Assembly (NCBI GenBank): GCA_035720425.1
Contig: DASTOB010000018.1
Location: 1-31,609, forward strand
DNA from: DASTOB01 sp035720425
GTDB taxonomy: Bacteria; Chloroflexota; Limnocylindria; Limnocylindrales; CSP1-4
DNA length: 31,609 nt
Direction of reading: 5' to 3'
In this document: positions 1-8,185 of the stretch, in pieces
How the letters are laid out: the number at the start of each line of letters is the position of its first letter
Numbering within the stretch: position 1 is the first letter of the stretch
The notes under the pieces: generated by a model
Database searches by the model: none
What the model was told of the DNA's origin: nothing
The model's input: only the letters and a program-made list of their open reading frames with translations
Translations under genes and position numbers: made by a program

Positions 1-563
1 CAGTAGTCGACCGGGTCCCAGCCGCGGAGCCGCGACAGGAGCAGCGAGACCGCGTGCTGGCCGGAACACATGTGCCGGACGGGGCCGGGGCGCTCGCCGT
101 CGCGGGCGAGGCGCGCCGCCGTCAGCGCGTCGAGGGGCATCCCCTCCGCGCCGCAGGCGAGCAGGGTCTGGCTGATGTTGGCCCGACGGAACAGTCCCTG
201 GAGCGTCCGGACATGGAGGTCCTCACCGGAGTGGGACGAGGCCATGATCGCGATCTCGGCCGCCTCGAGGTCGAACTCGGCGATGCCGCCGGCCTCGATG
301 AGCGCGACGACGCCGAATGGCTTGACGCAGGAGCGGAGGGTGACGAGGCGGGTCGGGTCACCGATCGCCCGGACCGTCCTGCCCTCGGCGTCGACCTCGA
401 CGATGTCACCGCGGTGGACGCTTTCCTCGATGCCGTTGCGCAGGAGTCGCACGAGGACCGGCGCGGCGGCGCGCGAACGCGGCTGGGCGGTTCGACGGGT
501 GGCCCCGGTTCGTGCCGGCGAGCCGGCTCGTGACGGGGTTCGTGCGGCGCCCGTGGCGGTCAC
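1..563 (-). CDS. L-asparaginase II family protein (C-terminus beyond the window)
   Basis: I translated this strand directly. A GTG start at 563 follows an AGGAGG SD (578-573, 9-nt spacing) and gives 187 codons that run off the left edge. Residues about 36-187 match the asparaginase II family (PF06089): VLVRLLRNGIEESVHRGDIV, then a CVKPF segment, an MASSHSGEDLHV segment, an LACGAEGMPL segment, and at the edge RHMCSGQHAVSLLL, which corresponds to the family's HNCSGKHAAM motif. The family is assigned asparagine deamination to aspartate and ammonia, but few members have been tested. The first 35 or so residues are rich in Arg, Ala, Thr and Pro and look unlike the family. The GTG at codon 38 (452-450) is an alternative start, though the good SD favours 563. 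It is divergent from upp; a nitrogen-salvage link is possible but not shown. Confidence 0.8.
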   Translation of the reverse strand, partial: MTATGAARTPSRAGSPARTGATRRTAQPRSRAAAPVLVRLLRNGIEESVHRGDIVEVDAEGRTVRAIGDPTRLVTLRSCVKPFGVVALIEAGGIAEFDLEAAEIAIMASSHSGEDLHVRTLQGLFRRANISQTLLACGAEGMPLDALTAARLARDGERPGPVRHMCSGQHAVSLLLSRLRGWDPVDY

Positions 564-888
564 GACGCTCGACCTCCTGATTCACTGATGATGCGTGCCG
601 CGGTGCGGGCGGCGACGCGTGAGGCGACGCTTGCGGCGATGCGAGCGGCGGGAGCACGCTCGCGCGGCGAGCATACCCCGCAAACCGGCACCGGACAGGG
701 GGACGGCCGGATCCCCCCGGAGACAACGCTCGAGCGGGCACCCTCGAGGGCCGTCCTTCCGGCCGGTCCGGCCGTCCGGCCGACGCTAGCGCCGCCCCGG
801 ACCGACGTCAATCGGCGATCGGACAGCCGGCGCGCGATGTACGATCGATCCGTCCCGCCCGTGCCTGCCCGCGTTCGGAGGATGCGCG
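564..888. other. Divergent intergenic region, asparaginase II / upp
   Basis: This 325-bp region lies between the outward-reading asparaginase-type gene and upp. I see no credible gene in it. It contains a GC-rich low-complexity stretch of short gcg/gacgc words (about 598-672), the SD of the leftward gene (578-573), a probable -10 for upp (840-845) and the upp SD (877-881). Confidence 0.6.
838..845 (+). promoter_or_regulatory. Probable -10 element of upp (TGTACGAT)
   Basis: TACGAT at 840-845 lies 43 bp upstream of the upp start. It is the same hexamer found in the GCTACGAT motif upstream of five other genes here. No convincing -35 is visible. Confidence 0.4.
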
Positions 889-1539
889 TTGTCGACCCCG
901 CCCAGCCTGCACGTCTCGCGCCATCCCGCGGTGCTCCACAAGCTCGCGATCCTGCGCAGCGAGGCGACCGAACCGAAGAAGTTCCGCGAGGTCGTGCGCG
1001 AGCTCTCGTGGCTCCTGGGGTACGAGGCACTGGCCGACGCGCGCGTCCGCCCGCTGACCGTCCGAACGCCGATCGAGGAGACGGAGGCACACGAACTCGG
1101 CGAGCGGATCGGCCTCATCCCGATCCTGCGCGCCGGTCTCGGCATGGTCGACGCGATGCTCGAGCTCATGCCGACGGCGCAGGTCTGGCACCTGGGGCTG
1201 TTCCGAGACGAGCGGACGCTCCGACCGGTCGAGTACTACAACAAGCTGCCGGACTCGGCGTCGGTCGACCTGTGCCTCATCCTCGATCCGATGCTCGCGA
1301 CCGGCGGCTCGGCGACCGCGGCGATCGAGGTACTCAAGCGCTGGGGCGCGGTCAAGCCGGTGCGGATCAAGCTCGTCAACCTCATCGCCGCCCCGGAAGG
1401 GGTCGAGGCGGTCACGGCGGCGCACCCGGACGTCGAGATCCACTGCGCCGCGCTCGACCGGCAGCTCAACGAGAAGGGCTACATCATGCCCGGCCTCGGC
1501 GACGCCGGCGACCGCCAGTTCGGAACCGGCCACAGCTGA
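889..1539 (+). CDS. upp: Uracil phosphoribosyltransferase
   Basis: A cytosolic salvage enzyme that converts uracil plus PRPP to UMP and pyrophosphate. The 216-residue length is typical. The PRPP-binding loop LILDPMLATGGS spans about residues 130-141, and the uracil-binding C-terminal motif GDAGDRQFGT lies near the end. The N-terminal HPAVLHKLAILR segment is also characteristic. The start is TTG at 889, with GGAGG at 877-881 and 7-nt spacing; the nearby ATG at 882 is in another frame. The gene stands alone and converges on the pyrimidine-transporter operon, with a bidirectional hairpin between them. Its position beside the catabolic genes suggests that imported uracil can be either salvaged or degraded, which is inference. 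Confidence 0.96.
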   Translation: MSTPPSLHVSRHPAVLHKLAILRSEATEPKKFREVVRELSWLLGYEALADARVRPLTVRTPIEETEAHELGERIGLIPILRAGLGMVDAMLELMPTAQVWHLGLFRDERTLRPVEYYNKLPDSASVDLCLILDPMLATGGSATAAIEVLKRWGAVKPVRIKLVNLIAAPEGVEAVTAAHPDVEIHCAALDRQLNEKGYIMPGLGDAGDRQFGTGHS

Positions 1540-1625
1540 CCGGGTACGTCCCGGCACGGGTCGCGTTCTTCGTGGCGCAACCAATCGGCCAAACCGACGA
1601 CATCGGCGTCCCGGATCACCGATGA

Positions 1626-1657
1626 AAACGGGCCGGCCCTTGCGGTCCGGCCCGTTT
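1626..1657. terminator. Bidirectional hairpin terminator between upp and the ABC operon
   Basis: A perfect 11-bp inverted repeat, AAACGGGCCGG (1626-1636) with CCGGCCCGTTT (1647-1657), has a 10-nt loop. It lies between the convergent ends of upp and the binding-protein gene. Each strand ends in only three T, so the U-tract is weak. Confidence 0.8.
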
Positions 1658-1682
1658 CGATGTGGCTGTGGAGTGAGCCCCG

Positions 1683-2774
1683 CTACTTGCCGCCCTCGGT
1701 GAGGGTGACCTCGGCCTTCTCGTAGTCGGTGCCCTTCGTGTCGACGTCCGACCCCAGGGCGTCGAGCGCCGACTGGGCGAGATCGTTGCGGAAGGCCGTC
1801 CCGGTCGGGGCTGCCTTGAGGATCTCGCCCTCGACCGCAACCGCAACGGTCCGATCGAACGCGGCCGCGTCCATGATCCCGATCCCGTTCGGCGACGGCC
1901 AGATCAGCGCGTTGATCTCGTTGAGCTGCCAAGTCTGGTGGCCCTTCGGCAGGGCGGCGTCGTACTTGAGCACGATCTCGACGCACTCGTCGATGTTGTC
2001 GCGGCAGTGCATCCAGCCCCGGAAGGAGGCCTTGAGGAAGCGCACCGCGACGTCCTCGTTGCCTTCCTCGGCGAGCCACGCCTCGGACGCGAAGATCGCA
2101 TCCTGGAGCATCGCCGTTCCGGCGGACTCCATCGAGATGACCGTCAGGTCCTCCGGCTGGTACAGCTCACCGGTGTCCGGGTTGATCGCCTCGAGCACCT
2201 GCGCGTACTCGTTGTAGATCATCGCCTGGGCCGCGTCGATCTCACCGTTGAGGAACGCGTTCATGTCGAACTGCTGGGGGACGATCGTGTTGTCGACGTC
2301 CGGTTCCTGGCCCACCTTGCGCATCGCCGCATAGAGCTCCGCCTCGTTGCCGAAGCCCCACGTGCCGACCCGCTTGCCTTCCCAGTCCTCCGGCGAATCG
2401 ATCCCGGCGTCCGCCCACGACACCTGGAGCGTGCCGGAGCGCTGGAAGACCTGGCCGATGATCTGGACGTCCGCGCCGCTCTCGCGCGGGGCGAGCATGC
2501 GCGGCACCCAGCTGATCCCGAACTGGGCCTGTCCGCTCGCGACGACCGTCGCCGGAACGATCTCGACCGCACCGGGCTTGATCGTGACGTTGAGGCCTTC
2601 ATCCGTGTAGAAGCCCTTGTCGAGGGCGGCGTAGTAGCCCGCGAACTGCGCCTGCGGGAACCACTGGAGCTGAAGCGTGATGTCGACGGCGGGCGGCGCT
2701 GTCGCCGTCCCACCCGTACAGCCCGCGAGAGCGATCACGCCCGCTGCCAGGGCAGCGAACCTCATGTGCTTCAC
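1683..2774 (-). CDS. ABC transporter substrate-binding lipoprotein, NMT1/THI5-like
   Basis: A 363-residue extracytoplasmic binding lipoprotein. It has a short signal peptide with lipobox LAGC (Cys19), so it should be lipid-anchored. The segment LQLQWFPQAQFAGYYAALDK is diagnostic of the NMT1/THI5-like fold, which binds pyrimidines (thiamine precursors), riboflavin or related ligands. The start is GTG at 2774 behind an AGGAGGAGGA run (about 2790-2780); ATG at 2765 is an in-frame alternative. It is the last gene of a leftward operon, 67 bp after the second permease. I infer from the surrounding pyrimidine catabolic enzymes that the ligand is a pyrimidine base or dihydropyrimidine. No TPP riboswitch is visible, which argues against a thiamine-precursor system. 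Confidence 0.9.
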   Translation of the reverse strand: MKHMRFAALAAGVIALAGCTGGTATAPPAVDITLQLQWFPQAQFAGYYAALDKGFYTDEGLNVTIKPGAVEIVPATVVASGQAQFGISWVPRMLAPRESGADVQIIGQVFQRSGTLQVSWADAGIDSPEDWEGKRVGTWGFGNEAELYAAMRKVGQEPDVDNTIVPQQFDMNAFLNGEIDAAQAMIYNEYAQVLEAINPDTGELYQPEDLTVISMESAGTAMLQDAIFASEAWLAEEGNEDVAVRFLKASFRGWMHCRDNIDECVEIVLKYDAALPKGHQTWQLNEINALIWPSPNGIGIMDAAAFDRTVAVAVEGEILKAAPTGTAFRNDLAQSALDALGSDVDTKGTDYEKAEVTLTEGGK

Positions 2775-2841
2775 TGACTCTCCTCCTCCTGTGCCGGGTG
2801 GCCGGCATGCATCCGCGCGCAGTCTAGCGATGCGCCCCGGA

Positions 2842-3663
2842 TCACGTCACCTCGTCACGCGATCCGTACCACGGCATGACCAGGCGCTCGAGCGCGACGA
2901 CGAGCACGTACAGCCCGATTCCGATCGCGGCCGCGAACACGATCGCAGCCCACGAGCGCTCGAAGTTGAGAAAGCCCGATGCGGTCGCGATGTACTGCCC
3001 GAGGCTCGACCGCGGCGCCGCGAAGTACTCGCCGACGATCGCCCCGATCGTGGCCAGCGTGGTCGACAGGCGCAGGGCGGTGAAGATGAACGGCAGCGCG
3101 TTCGGCACGCGCACGCGACGGAACACCTCGAGCTGGCCGGCCGCGTACGAGCGCATGAGCTCGAGCGCGGCGGGCTGGACGCTGGTCAGGCCGCGAACCG
3201 TGTTGATCATCACCGGGAAGAAGCACAGCACTGCGGCGACCATCGCCTTCGACAGCGGGTTGGCGACGCCGAACCAGTTATTGAACACCGGCGCAAAGGC
3301 GAGGATCGGGACCGAGTTGGCGGCGATCGCGAACGGCATGAGGGACTCCCGGGCGGTGGCGAACCGGGCGGTGAGGACGCCGACGAGCAGCCCGGCCGAC
3401 ACGCCGAGCACGAGGCCGGTGATGATCTCCGAGAGCGTGTATGTCGTCGCCGCCCACAGCGCCGGCAGGTCCTCCTGCCAGGCCTCGGCGATCGCGATCG
3501 GCCCCGGCAGGATGAACTGCTTGATCTGGAAGATCGACACGACGAGCTGCCAGACGACGAGGAAGCCGACCAGCACGGCCGCGGCGGGCACCCAGTCGCG
3601 CAGCCCGGAGCCGATCCGCGCGGCGGCGCTCCGACCGGACGGCGTGGTGACCGCCACGCTCAC
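2842..3663 (-). CDS. ABC transporter permease (BPD family), second permease
   Basis: An inner-membrane subunit of the ABC importer, 273 residues with about six hydrophobic segments; the first begins near residue 22 (VPAAAVLVGFLVVWQ). The cytoplasmic EAA-type loop is visible as ALELMRSYAAG, followed by RVRVPNALPFIFTALRLS, the contact site for the ATPase. The sequence is of the SsuC/TauC/ThiX type. The start is GTG at 3663, whose GTGA overlaps the TGA of the ATPase gene, so the two are translationally coupled. The frame stays open further upstream, but that part is the shadow of the ATPase gene. The operon has two different permease genes, so the channel is probably a heterodimer. Confidence 0.9.
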   Translation of the reverse strand: MSVAVTTPSGRSAAARIGSGLRDWVPAAAVLVGFLVVWQLVVSIFQIKQFILPGPIAIAEAWQEDLPALWAATTYTLSEIITGLVLGVSAGLLVGVLTARFATARESLMPFAIAANSVPILAFAPVFNNWFGVANPLSKAMVAAVLCFFPVMINTVRGLTSVQPAALELMRSYAAGQLEVFRRVRVPNALPFIFTALRLSTTLATIGAIVGEYFAAPRSSLGQYIATASGFLNFERSWAAIVFAAAIGIGLYVLVVALERLVMPWYGSRDEVT

Positions 3664-4523
3664 GCGGACAGTCCCTCGGCGCGGACGCGAGCGGACGCCG
3701 ACGCGTCGGCCGACCCGCCTTCCCCGGATCGGAGCGCCTCGCGCACGCGGGTGACGAGCTCGAAGTAGCGGTCCATCTCGCGGGTCTCGACGTTCCGATC
3801 GCGCGGCAGGTCGATCTCGATGACGTCGGTGATCCGTCCCGGGCGGGCGGACATGACCACGACCCGGGTGGACAGGAAGACCGCCTCCGGGATCGAGTGG
3901 GTGACGAAGATGACGGTCGTTCCGGTCCGATCCCAGATCCGCAGGAGCTCCAGGTTCATCCGTTCGCGGGTCATCTCGTCGAGCGCCCCGAACGGCTCGT
4001 CCATGAGCAGGATCGCCGGGTCGAGTGCGAGCGCCCGGGCAATCGCCACGCGCTGCTGCATCCCGCCGGACAGCTGCCACGGCCGGTGGTCGGCGAACGA
4101 TCCCAGTTCGACGAGCTCGAGCATCGCCTGGGCCTTCGCCTCGCGTTCCGGCTTCGGCCGGCGCAGGATCTCGAGCGGCAGCTCGACGTTCTTCTGGACC
4201 GTTCGCCAGTCGAACAGGACCGGCGCCTGAAAGACCATCCCGTAGTCGCGATCGAGGCGCGCGTCACGTGCTGGCTTGCCGTTGACCGTCACGGTCCCGT
4301 CGGTCGCGGGAATGAGGTCGCCGACGATTCGGAGGAGCGTCGACTTGCCGCACCCGGACGGCCCGATGAGCGACACGAACTCGCCGCTCGCGATCGACAG
4401 GTCGATCGCGCTGAGCGCCTCGACCCGGCCGGCGGACCCGCCGAAGACCTTCGACACGTCGACGAGCTGGACGACCGGACCCCCGGCCGGGCTGCCGGTC
4501 GATCGGATGACGGTGTCGGTCAT
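3660..4523 (-). CDS. ABC transporter ATP-binding protein (SsuB/TauB/ThiZ type)
   Basis: The cytoplasmic ATPase of the importer, 287 residues. All nucleotide-binding motifs are intact: Walker A GPSGCGKST (about 54-62), Q-loop Gln99 in MVFQAP, signature LSGGMQQR (151-158), Walker B ILLMDEP (171-177) and switch His209 in FVTHS. The ATG start at 4523 overlaps the upstream permease stop in an ATGA, and the stop overlaps the next permease start in a GTGA. The three membrane-complex genes are thus strictly coupled. The C-terminal 20 or so residues are an Ala/Ser/Arg-rich tail with no recognisable domain. Confidence 0.95.
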   Translation of the reverse strand: MTDTVIRSTGSPAGGPVVQLVDVSKVFGGSAGRVEALSAIDLSIASGEFVSLIGPSGCGKSTLLRIVGDLIPATDGTVTVNGKPARDARLDRDYGMVFQAPVLFDWRTVQKNVELPLEILRRPKPEREAKAQAMLELVELGSFADHRPWQLSGGMQQRVAIARALALDPAILLMDEPFGALDEMTRERMNLELLRIWDRTGTTVIFVTHSIPEAVFLSTRVVVMSARPGRITDVIEIDLPRDRNVETREMDRYFELVTRVREALRSGEGGSADASASARVRAEGLSA

Positions 4524-5416
4524 GCTTCCGCTCCAGATTCGGCCGGACGGGCGTCCCGAAGGACCCAGCGCTCGACGAGGGTGACGAGGACGAAGGCGCC
4601 GATGCCGAGCGCGGAGGCGATGACGATCGCCGCCCACAGGTAGCTCGGCCCGAGGGTGTAGTACTGCATGCCCGTCAGGATCTGGCGGGCCAGGCCCTGG
4701 CTCATCCCGGACGGCAGCTCGCCGACGATCGCGCCCACGATCGAGCCGGTCGCCGCGATCTTGAACGCGGTGAACAGGTACGCCGTCGACGACGGGAGGC
4801 GAAGCTTCCAGAGCACGGTTCGACGATCCGCCGCGTACGACGTCATGAGCTCGTGGGCCCGTGGGTCGAACGCCCGCAGGCCGCGGATCGCTGCGATGGT
4901 AACCGGGAAGAACGTCAGGTAGCTCGTCACCGCGGCGACGCCGAGCCAGTCCGCGCGAAGGCCGATCACGATGAGCGGCGCGATCGCGATGATCGGGATC
5001 GTCTGGCTCACCACGAGGAGCGGCACGAGCGAGCGCTCGAGGAAGCGGACGTGGACGATGACGATCGCGAGCCCAAGGCCGACCACGGCCCCGATGGCGA
5101 AGCCGACCGCCGCGTTGCGGAGCGTGAACAGGCCGGCTCCGACGAGCACCGCGAGGGTCGTCGTGCCACGCGCGTCGACCGACGCGAACTCCTCGACGAT
5201 CCACCACACGTGGGGCAGGTTGATGTCGTTGAACGGGGTCAGCCGGAACGGCGGCGTGTGGTTGATCGCGATCCCGGTCCCGAGGAAGGACTCGAACCGC
5301 CACGGGTCGCCGGCCACCCACTTCGCGCCCTCCCAGGCCATGAGGAGCAGGAGGACGATGACGCTGAAGCCGATGACCGGCCGGGCGCGTCGGGCGAGCG
5401 GGCGTCGCGACGGCAT
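4520..5416 (-). CDS. ABC transporter permease (BPD family), first permease
   Basis: An inner-membrane subunit of 298 residues. It has an N-terminal hydrophobic helix (about 13-30), then a 50-60 residue presumably periplasmic segment containing Trp and His, then the usual membrane core. The EAA-type loop is AHELMTSYAADRRTVLWKLR followed by LPSSTAYLFTAFK. The start at 5416 lies 7 nt after the aminotransferase stop, which makes this part of the same transcript. The longer N-terminal segment distinguishes it from the second permease gene. Together they form the probable heterodimeric channel of the pyrimidine importer (inference from context). Confidence 0.9.
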   Translation of the reverse strand: MPSRRPLARRARPVIGFSVIVLLLLMAWEGAKWVAGDPWRFESFLGTGIAINHTPPFRLTPFNDINLPHVWWIVEEFASVDARGTTTLAVLVGAGLFTLRNAAVGFAIGAVVGLGLAIVIVHVRFLERSLVPLLVVSQTIPIIAIAPLIVIGLRADWLGVAAVTSYLTFFPVTIAAIRGLRAFDPRAHELMTSYAADRRTVLWKLRLPSSTAYLFTAFKIAATGSIVGAIVGELPSGMSQGLARQILTGMQYYTLGPSYLWAAIVIASALGIGAFVLVTLVERWVLRDARPAESGAEA

Positions 5417-5423
5417 CGGTCGA

Positions 5424-6761
5424 TCAGCCCGAGACCGCCTGATCGGTAATGTCGAGCCCGCGGTCGATGACGTCGAACCCGTGGTGCAGCTCGTCCTCGG
5501 AGATCGACAGCGGCGGGTTCGTGAAGAAGTTGTTCCAGCGGACGAACGTGTACAGCCCCTCGGCCCGGAAGTGCCGGCCGAGGGCGACCATCTCGTCGCT
5601 CGTCCCGTTGTAGCCGGCGAGCGGCGTCCACGGGTCGCGCGAGCAGACGAGGTCGAAGATGCCGAACAGGCCGATGTTGCGGGTCGCCCCGACCGACGGG
5701 TGCTTCGCCTTCATGTCCGCCATCAGCTGCGTCATGAGGCGGCCGCGCTCGGCGGCCTGCTCGACGAGCCCGTCCTGCTCCATGACGTCGATGACCGCGA
5801 GCGCGGTGGCGCAGGCGAGCGGATGGGAGTTGTAGGTCAGCCCGCCGTAGAACACGTTGTCGCGGAAGTGCTCCGCGATGTGGTGGCGCATGCCGAGCGC
5901 ACCGAGTTGGACGTACGCAGAGGTGAGCCCCTTGGCCATCGCGATGAGGTCCGGCACCACGTTCCAGTGGTCGACCGCAAACCACTTCCCCGTTCGTCCG
6001 AAGCCGGCCATCACCTCGTCGGCCACGAGCAGGATCCCGTACCGGTCGCAGATCTCGCGCAGGCCCTGCATGTAGCCGTCCGGCGGGATGAGGATCCCGT
6101 TCGTCCCGACGACGGTCTCGACGATGATCGCCGCAACCGTCTTCGGCCCCTCGTACATGAGGACGTCCTCGGTCGCCTGGAGGACCTCGCCGACGGGATC
6201 CGGCTCGGGCCGGCCGAAGCGGTGGAAGTCCGGAATGCGGAAGACGCCGGGGATGCCCGGCTCGGCCGCCCAACGGCGCGGGTCCCCGGTGAGGGTGATC
6301 GCTCCGGCCGTCCCGCCGTGGTAGGCGCGGTAGCGGACGCCGATCTTGTGGCGCCCGGTGAACATCCGCGCCACCTTGACCGCGTTCTCGTTCGCCTCGG
6401 CGCCGCCGTTGGTGAAGAAGAACGTGTCGATGTCACCCGGCGTGAGCTCGGCGAGCTTGGCCCCGAGGCGGGCCCGCGGCTCGGTGGCCATGAATGGGTT
6501 GGCGTAGGCGAGCTGGGCCGCCTGCTCCGCGATCGCGCGGGTGACCCGCTCGTCGCCGTGCCCGATGTTCGTGCACATGAGCTGGCTGTTGAAGTCGAGG
6601 TAGCGCTTCCCCTCCGGCGTCCAGAACCAGCTGCCCTTGGCGCCGGCGACGGGGATCGGATCCACCTTCGCCTGGGCCGACCACTCGAAGATCGTGTGCC
6701 GCTTGGTGAGCTCGACGATCTCGTCGCCGGTCATCCGGCCGGGCGCGGTACTGATGCCCAT
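5424..6761 (-). CDS. Class III PLP aminotransferase, probable beta-alanine:pyruvate transaminase
   Basis: A cytosolic PLP enzyme of 445 residues, the first gene of the leftward operon. It shows the class III hallmarks: NGGAEANENAVKVAR (about 118-132), VADEVMAGFGRTGKW (246-260; Asp248 contacts the pyridine nitrogen) and the probable Schiff-base lysine Lys277 in AMAKGLT. In this context it most likely transfers the amino group of beta-alanine, made by the divergent beta-ureidopropionase, to pyruvate or 2-oxoglutarate and yields malonate semialdehyde for the downstream dehydrogenase. Taurine and other omega-amino acids are alternatives that sequence alone cannot exclude. ATG at 6761 has AGAGGTGG just upstream. 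Confidence 0.85.
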   Translation of the reverse strand: MGISTAPGRMTGDEIVELTKRHTIFEWSAQAKVDPIPVAGAKGSWFWTPEGKRYLDFNSQLMCTNIGHGDERVTRAIAEQAAQLAYANPFMATEPRARLGAKLAELTPGDIDTFFFTNGGAEANENAVKVARMFTGRHKIGVRYRAYHGGTAGAITLTGDPRRWAAEPGIPGVFRIPDFHRFGRPEPDPVGEVLQATEDVLMYEGPKTVAAIIVETVVGTNGILIPPDGYMQGLREICDRYGILLVADEVMAGFGRTGKWFAVDHWNVVPDLIAMAKGLTSAYVQLGALGMRHHIAEHFRDNVFYGGLTYNSHPLACATALAVIDVMEQDGLVEQAAERGRLMTQLMADMKAKHPSVGATRNIGLFGIFDLVCSRDPWTPLAGYNGTSDEMVALGRHFRAEGLYTFVRWNNFFTNPPLSISEDELHHGFDVIDRGLDITDQAVSG

Positions 6762-6922
6762 CGGTCCACCTCTGATCGGCCGGTTCGTCTGCGGCGACCG
6801 GCTGCTCGTCCCCTCGCGTGGCCGCCATTACAGCACATGCCGACCCCTCGGGCGCGCCGGGCGGTCGTCGTCGGTGTACCCTCTCTCCCTTCACCCGAAC
6901 ACGCGCGAAGGTAGGGATCGAG
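6762..6922. promoter_or_regulatory. Divergent promoter region of the pyrimidine catabolic genes
   Basis: These 161 bp separate the aminotransferase/transporter operon (leftward) from beta-ureidopropionase (rightward), so both arms could be co-regulated from here. Candidate -10 elements are TGTAAT on the minus strand (6832-6827, 65 bp before the aminotransferase ATG) and TACCCT on the plus strand (6877-6882, 41 bp before the amidohydrolase ATG). I found no clear palindromic operator. Confidence 0.45.
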
Positions 6923-7774
6923 ATGCCGCGAATCGTCCGAGGGGCGCTCCTCCAGGCCAGCTGGACCGGCGACAAGGAGTCGATGATCCAGAAGCACGAG
7001 CGGTATGCCCATGAAGCGGCCAAGCAGGGCGCCCAGACGATGCTCTTCCAGGAGCTGTTCTACGGGCCGTACTTCTGCCAGGTCCAGGATCCGCAGTACT
7101 ACAGCTACACGGAACTGATCCCGGACGGGCCGACCACGAAGCGGATGCAGGACCTCGCGAAGCAGACCGGCATGGTCCTCGTCGTGCCGATGTACGAGGA
7201 GGACGCCACGGCGTCCGGGATCTACTACAACACTGCCGCCGTTATCGACGCCGACGGGGCGTATCTCGGCAAGTACCGAAAGACGCACATCCCGCACGTC
7301 AAGGGCTTCTGGGAGAAGTTCTACTTCCGCCCCGGCAACACCGGCTACCCGGTCTTCGAGACCGCCGTCGGCAAGGTCGGCGTGTACATCTGTTACGACC
7401 GCCACTTTCCCGAGGGCGCCCGAGCGCTTGGGCTCAACGGTGCGGAGATCGTCATGATCCCGTCGGCCACGTCGCGCGGGCTGTCGGAGTACCTGTGGCG
7501 GATCGAGCAGGTCAGCCACGCGGTGGCCAACGGGTACTACGTCGGGACGATCAACCGGGTCGGGATCGAGAAGGAGATCGGCGACGACGACTTCTACGGG
7601 CAGTCGTACTTCGTCGACCCGCGCGGCCAGTTCGTCGGCGACGTCGGCAGCGCGTACGACGAGGAGCTCATCATCCGCGACCTCGATCTCGACAAGATCA
7701 CCGAGGTCCGTCAGACGTGGCAGTTCTACCGGGATCGTCGTCCCGACGCGTACGAGGATCTCGTAAGGCCGTAA
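6923..7774 (+). CDS. Beta-ureidopropionase / N-carbamoyl-beta-alanine amidohydrolase (nitrilase superfamily)
   Basis: A cytosolic C-N hydrolase of 283 residues, predicted to convert N-carbamoyl-beta-alanine to beta-alanine, CO2 and ammonia, the third step of reductive uracil breakdown. The nitrilase catalytic triad is present: Glu44 (LFQELFYGPY), Lys120 (GKYRKTHIPH) and Cys157 (VYICYDRHFPEGAR). The segments ATSRGLSEYLWRIEQ and GTINRVG are typical of the beta-ureidopropionase/N-carbamoylputrescine amidase branch. ATG 6923 has AAGGTAGGG at 6908-6916 with 6-nt spacing; the frame is open further upstream but that part is not protein-like. N-carbamoylputrescine is an alternative substrate, but the dihydropyrimidinase nearby favours the ureido acid. 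Confidence 0.92.
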   Translation: MPRIVRGALLQASWTGDKESMIQKHERYAHEAAKQGAQTMLFQELFYGPYFCQVQDPQYYSYTELIPDGPTTKRMQDLAKQTGMVLVVPMYEEDATASGIYYNTAAVIDADGAYLGKYRKTHIPHVKGFWEKFYFRPGNTGYPVFETAVGKVGVYICYDRHFPEGARALGLNGAEIVMIPSATSRGLSEYLWRIEQVSHAVANGYYVGTINRVGIEKEIGDDDFYGQSYFVDPRGQFVGDVGSAYDEELIIRDLDLDKITEVRQTWQFYRDRRPDAYEDLVRP

Positions 7775-7784
7775 ACTACCGCCC

Positions 7785-7816
7785 GGCTCGGCCGTGTGGA
7801 GGAGGACGGCCGAGCC
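7785..7816 (+). terminator. Hairpin terminator after beta-ureidopropionase
   Basis: A perfect 11-bp stem, GGCTCGGCCGT (7785-7795) with ACGGCCGAGCC (7806-7816), has a 10-nt loop and begins 10 nt after the stop codon. Only CTTC follows, so it lacks a real U-tract. It suggests that the LLM gene is transcribed separately. Confidence 0.65.
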
Positions 7817-8099
7817 CTTCACCTCGTCGGGCGACGACGCACGTGCGTGCGCGCCATCGCGGCTACGCCGACATGGCCGCTCGCCTCGGAGGATGAGGCC
7901 TGCGGCCAGGCCGGATTCCACGCGATGTCGACAGCTGGCCGTCGAATCACCTGACGCGGACCATCACCGGGCCGCGCGAGCCTCTTCCCGCCCAGTGCAT
8001 GCGCACGACCGCCTCCGGCGCCACGCTGCCGGGGCAGAAGTCGACCATTCGGCGGGCATCAGCACGCTCGATGACCACTCCGCGGGACGAGCTGTGGAC

Positions 8100-8112
8100 C
8101 CACGTGACGTGG
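8100..8112. promoter_or_regulatory. Palindrome CCACGTGACGTGG, possible operator
   Basis: A perfect 6-1-6 palindrome located 38 bp upstream of the putative -10 of the LLM gene, the usual location of an activator or repressor site. Its binding protein is unknown. Confidence 0.35.
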
Positions 8113-8149
8113 AATCTGGCCGCAGCCTACTCCTCGCCGTTCGTGGTGG

Positions 8150-8157
8150 GCTACGAT
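8150..8157 (+). promoter_or_regulatory. Probable -10 element of the LLM gene (GCTACGAT)
   Basis: An exact copy of the octamer recurring upstream of genes in this window, 28 bp before the LLM ATG and on the same strand. Confidence 0.5.
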
Positions 8158-8185
8158 CACCGCTCATCGGGTGTCGGAGGGCGTC

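Larger units (their letters stand above)
7817..8185 (+). other. Long leader region upstream of the LLM gene
   Basis: With the hairpin at 7785-7816 this makes a 411-bp gap between stop and start. No credible gene is present. It holds two CACGTG-centred palindromes, CGCACGTGCG (7838-7847) and CCACGT-G-ACGTGG (8100-8112), and a pair of near-identical words, GACCATTCGGCGGG and GACCACTCCGCGGG (about 8042-8087). The -10 element (8150-8157) and SD of the next gene follow. Confidence 0.5.

Noticed and set aside
2775..2841. TPP or other riboswitch before the NMT1/THI5-like lipoprotein gene
   Set aside because: Only 67 bp inside an operon with no conserved aptamer elements; the SD-rich stretch explains it.
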